A stretch of 64,000 nt of DNA, from assembly GCF_017873135.1 (NCBI RefSeq), contig NZ_JAGGJV010000007.1, positions 62,001 through 126,000 on the forward strand, in the 5' to 3' direction. This document shows positions 62,110-64,000 of this stretch, piece by piece. Both the position numbers and the translations under genes were made by a program. The DNA is from Rhizobium herbae (GTDB taxonomy: Bacteria > Pseudomonadota > Alphaproteobacteria > Rhizobiales > Rhizobiaceae). The notes under the pieces are model-generated. The model was given only the letters and a program-made list of their open reading frames with translations. It did not search any database and was not told the DNA's origin. Every line of letters begins with the position of its first letter. The first letter of the stretch is position 1.

Positions 62110-63693
62110 TCAGCCGAAAGTGGCTTTCGAGGCATCCATCGAGCCGTCGGGATAGATGAACAGGCCAGCCAGCGACTTGTCCATCGCGTGGATCATCACC
62201 GAGGTGAACAGCGACAGGGCAGGCACCTTGTCGGCAAGCATCGGCATGGTTTCGGTCTGAAGAATGGCCTTGCGTTCTTCCAGCGTCGGCGCGCTGCGTT
62301 CCTTGTCGAGGCTCGCATCGATCTCCTTGTCCACGATGCCGCAGATGCGTTTCGAGGACGAATGGAAATGCGTGCGCAGGACGAGATCCGGCTCGGGCGA
62401 ACCGGTGGACCAGCCGCAATCGACCATGTGGCCGGGGCCGCCGCCCGGGCGGTCGTAGAGGCGTTCGTTCCAGGCAGCGATTTCCAGAACCGAGAGCGAC
62501 ACCTGAAATCCCTGCTCCTGCAGCATGGCGGTGATGACTTCGCCATATTCCTTGGTCTTCGGGTAGAAGCCGACCGAGGTGATGTATTCGAGCGCCGGCA
62601 GACCTTCGCCCTTGGGGAAGCCGGCTTCGGCCAGCAGCGCCTGGCATTTTTCAGGGCTGTATTCCGGGTAGTTCGGCAGATCGAGGTAGCCGAATTTCAC
62701 CGGCGACACGTAGTTTGCCGAGGCATGGCCAGCCGAGCCGAGGATTTCGACCAGCATCGAACGGTCGATCGCGTGGCAGGCGGCCTTGCGGACCAGCGGG
62801 TTGTCGAAGGGCGCCTTCGAGCAACGGAACCAGAGATACTTGTTTTCCACCGAGATGACGCTGCTGATCGCGATCTTGTCGTTGCCTTCGAGCGAGGTCA
62901 CCTGCTCGGGCTCAAGACGCTCGACGATCGACGCCTGGCCGTTGAGCAGGGAGAGCATGCGCGTGGTGCTGTCGCCGACGAAATTGAAGGAGATGCCGGG
63001 GATCTTCGGAGCGCCGAGGAAGTAGTCCGGATAGGCTTCGAGGATTGTGGCGTTGCCTTCCTGCTTGCCGAACTTGAACGGCCCGGTGCCGTTCAGACGC
63101 TGCGTCAGCGGGCCTGTGGGGCCGCCGGCGATATCCTTGGCCGACATGATCGGCAGGAAGGAGGCAAGGAAGATGAAGAGATGCGCGGGATAGCCGCCTT
63201 TCGAGGTATCGACGATCACAGTGTAATCGTCCGGCGTCTCGATTGTCAGCGTTTCCGTCGGACCGGGATACCATTGCGCCGGACGATCCGGCAGGGCGCC
63301 ATATTCGAACGTCGCCTTGACGTCCTCCGCCTTGAACGGCTTGCCGTCATGGAACACGATCCCTTCGCGCAGCTTGATCTGGAGGCGGTGAGGATCGAGC
63401 AGCTTGATGTCGGTCGCCAGCTCGTAGACGACCTCGCCCGGATTATCGAGCTTCATCGGCGTGCGCGTCAGGAAGCCCATGACGAAGCCTTCGATGTTCT
63501 TCTGCGACAGCGTCGTGTGGCCGCTCGGGTCCCAGTTGCCGGTGATGTTTTCCGCCGACAGGAACACCATGGTCTTGCCCGTCTGGGCAAAGGCCGAGGA
63601 GAACAGGAAATCCGGGTTGATCTGCAGGAGACCGGCGCCGGCACCGGCCACACCGATCCCGGCGAGGAAATTGCGTCTGCTGATGTCATTCAT
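62110..63693 (-). CDS. peptide-type ABC transporter substrate-binding protein (SBP family 5) with Tat signal
   Basis: The 527-residue protein opens with a classical twin-arginine leader (ISRRNFLAGIGVAGAGAGLL), so it is exported folded. Family-5 motifs are LQIKLREGIVFHDGKPFKAE, LNGTGPFKFGKQEGNATILE and NPLVRKAACHAIDRSMLVEI. AAAAAAGGGAA before the ATG is the ribosome site. It is the first gene of the eight-gene operon. The ligand is unknown; the operon enzymes point to an amide- or ureido-bearing amino alcohol rather than an ordinary peptide. Confidence 0.9.
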   Translation of the reverse strand: MNDISRRNFLAGIGVAGAGAGLLQINPDFLFSSAFAQTGKTMVFLSAENITGNWDPSGHTTLSQKNIEGFVMGFLTRTPMKLDNPGEVVYELATDIKLLDPHRLQIKLREGIVFHDGKPFKAEDVKATFEYGALPDRPAQWYPGPTETLTIETPDDYTVIVDTSKGGYPAHLFIFLASFLPIMSAKDIAGGPTGPLTQRLNGTGPFKFGKQEGNATILEAYPDYFLGAPKIPGISFNFVGDSTTRMLSLLNGQASIVERLEPEQVTSLEGNDKIAISSVISVENKYLWFRCSKAPFDNPLVRKAACHAIDRSMLVEILGSAGHASANYVSPVKFGYLDLPNYPEYSPEKCQALLAEAGFPKGEGLPALEYITSVGFYPKTKEYGEVITAMLQEQGFQVSLSVLEIAAWNERLYDRPGGGPGHMVDCGWSTGSPEPDLVLRTHFHSSSKRICGIVDKEIDASLDKERSAPTLEERKAILQTETMPMLADKVPALSLFTSVMIHAMDKSLAGLFIYPDGSMDASKATFG

Positions 63694-64000
63694 AAGCTGT
63701 TTCCCTTTTTTGTGGTTTTATGTGACTTTCTTATAAGTCCACAATATCGGGCATTTTGGGTTTTGCAATGGGCGATTTTCGACGGACCTTTCCGGCATAG
63801 GCGGAGAGCCATAATTCAGCAAAAGCCTGCTCAAACTATGCGCAGAACAACGCCATTTAGCTTTAATTTTAGGATATTTAAGCCCGCGCGCCAATCGCTC
63901 GCAGTGCGATACGACGAAGTATGTGGCATCTAGCTATTCCTTAGGCAGAACGCCGCGAGGAATATTTTCTAAAACCACAATATCACATTTCATGACATAT
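63694..64000. promoter_or_regulatory. operon promoter region with repeated TTGTGG-type boxes
   Basis: This 307-base AT-rich region precedes the binding-protein gene and holds no gene. Three related boxes occur: TTTTTGTGGTTTTA at 63707-63720 on the plus strand, and TAAGTCCACAATATC (63734-63748) and TAAAACCACAATATC (63970-63984), which are the same motif inverted. Spacing and orientation suggest operators for the DeoR regulator encoded in the operon, possibly looping DNA between near and far sites. Confidence 0.45.

Noticed and set aside
1-64000. CRISPR array, prophage, tRNA or rRNA genes
   Set aside because: No regularly spaced repeats, phage structural genes, or cloverleaf/rRNA signatures were seen anywhere in the window.

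Overview
The window looks like accessory replicon or chromid DNA from a member of the Rhizobiaceae (Rhizobium/Agrobacterium/Ensifer type). This rests on its GC-rich coding style, HWE histidine kinase, EcfG-type stress promoters, tightly overlapping ABC uptake operons each with a private regulator, and the lack of core housekeeping genes, rRNA or tRNA. The assignment is an inference from gene content. I see no phage, CRISPR array or replication origin.

Layout. 0-10 kb: a partial VOC ring-cleaving dioxygenase with divergent LysR, an HWE sensor kinase, a cyclase-like DUF3095 protein, an ohr peroxidase gene, and opposite it an exported epoxide hydrolase, an Ohr paralog lacking its peroxidatic cysteine, and a 949-residue winged-helix/ATPase/repeat regulator. 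10-17 kb: an IS5-type transposase relic, a LacI regulator and a sugar/glycerophosphate-type ABC operon that begins with a metallophosphoesterase. 17-25 kb: a peptide-type ABC operon flanked by an M20 amidohydrolase and a homocysteine S-methyltransferase. 25-34 kb: a stress and storage cluster (PHB-depolymerase-type esterase, small membrane and DUF883-like proteins, large catalase, ROK regulator, transglutaminase, PRC-barrel protein, J-domain protein). Several of the small genes have EcfG-type promoters. 34-42 kb: a second peptide-type ABC operon ending in an amidase, with a LysR regulator. 42-50.5 kb: a decayed pilus-usher/spore-coat-U relic, then a ribose-type ABC operon with an SMP-30 lactonase and a divergent NarX/NarL-like two-component pair. 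50.5-54 kb: an IS5 relic, an OmpA lipoprotein plus L,D-transpeptidase pair, a second homocysteine S-methyltransferase, and regulator and oxidoreductase debris. 54-64 kb: one eight-gene operon (binding protein, two permeases, double ATPase, DeoR regulator, carbamoylase-type M20 hydrolase, two small-molecule kinases).

The common theme is scavenging: four of the five ABC uptake operons carry at least one enzyme (amidohydrolase, amidase, lactonase, carbamoylase plus kinases, methyltransferase) positioned to act on the imported compound, and the fifth carries a phosphoesterase. The most novel-looking parts are the 54-64 kb operon, whose double ATPase has a degenerate first nucleotide-binding site, and the epoxide-hydrolase/Cys-less-Ohr/giant-regulator unit at 5-10 kb, which lies behind a long operator-like inverted repeat.
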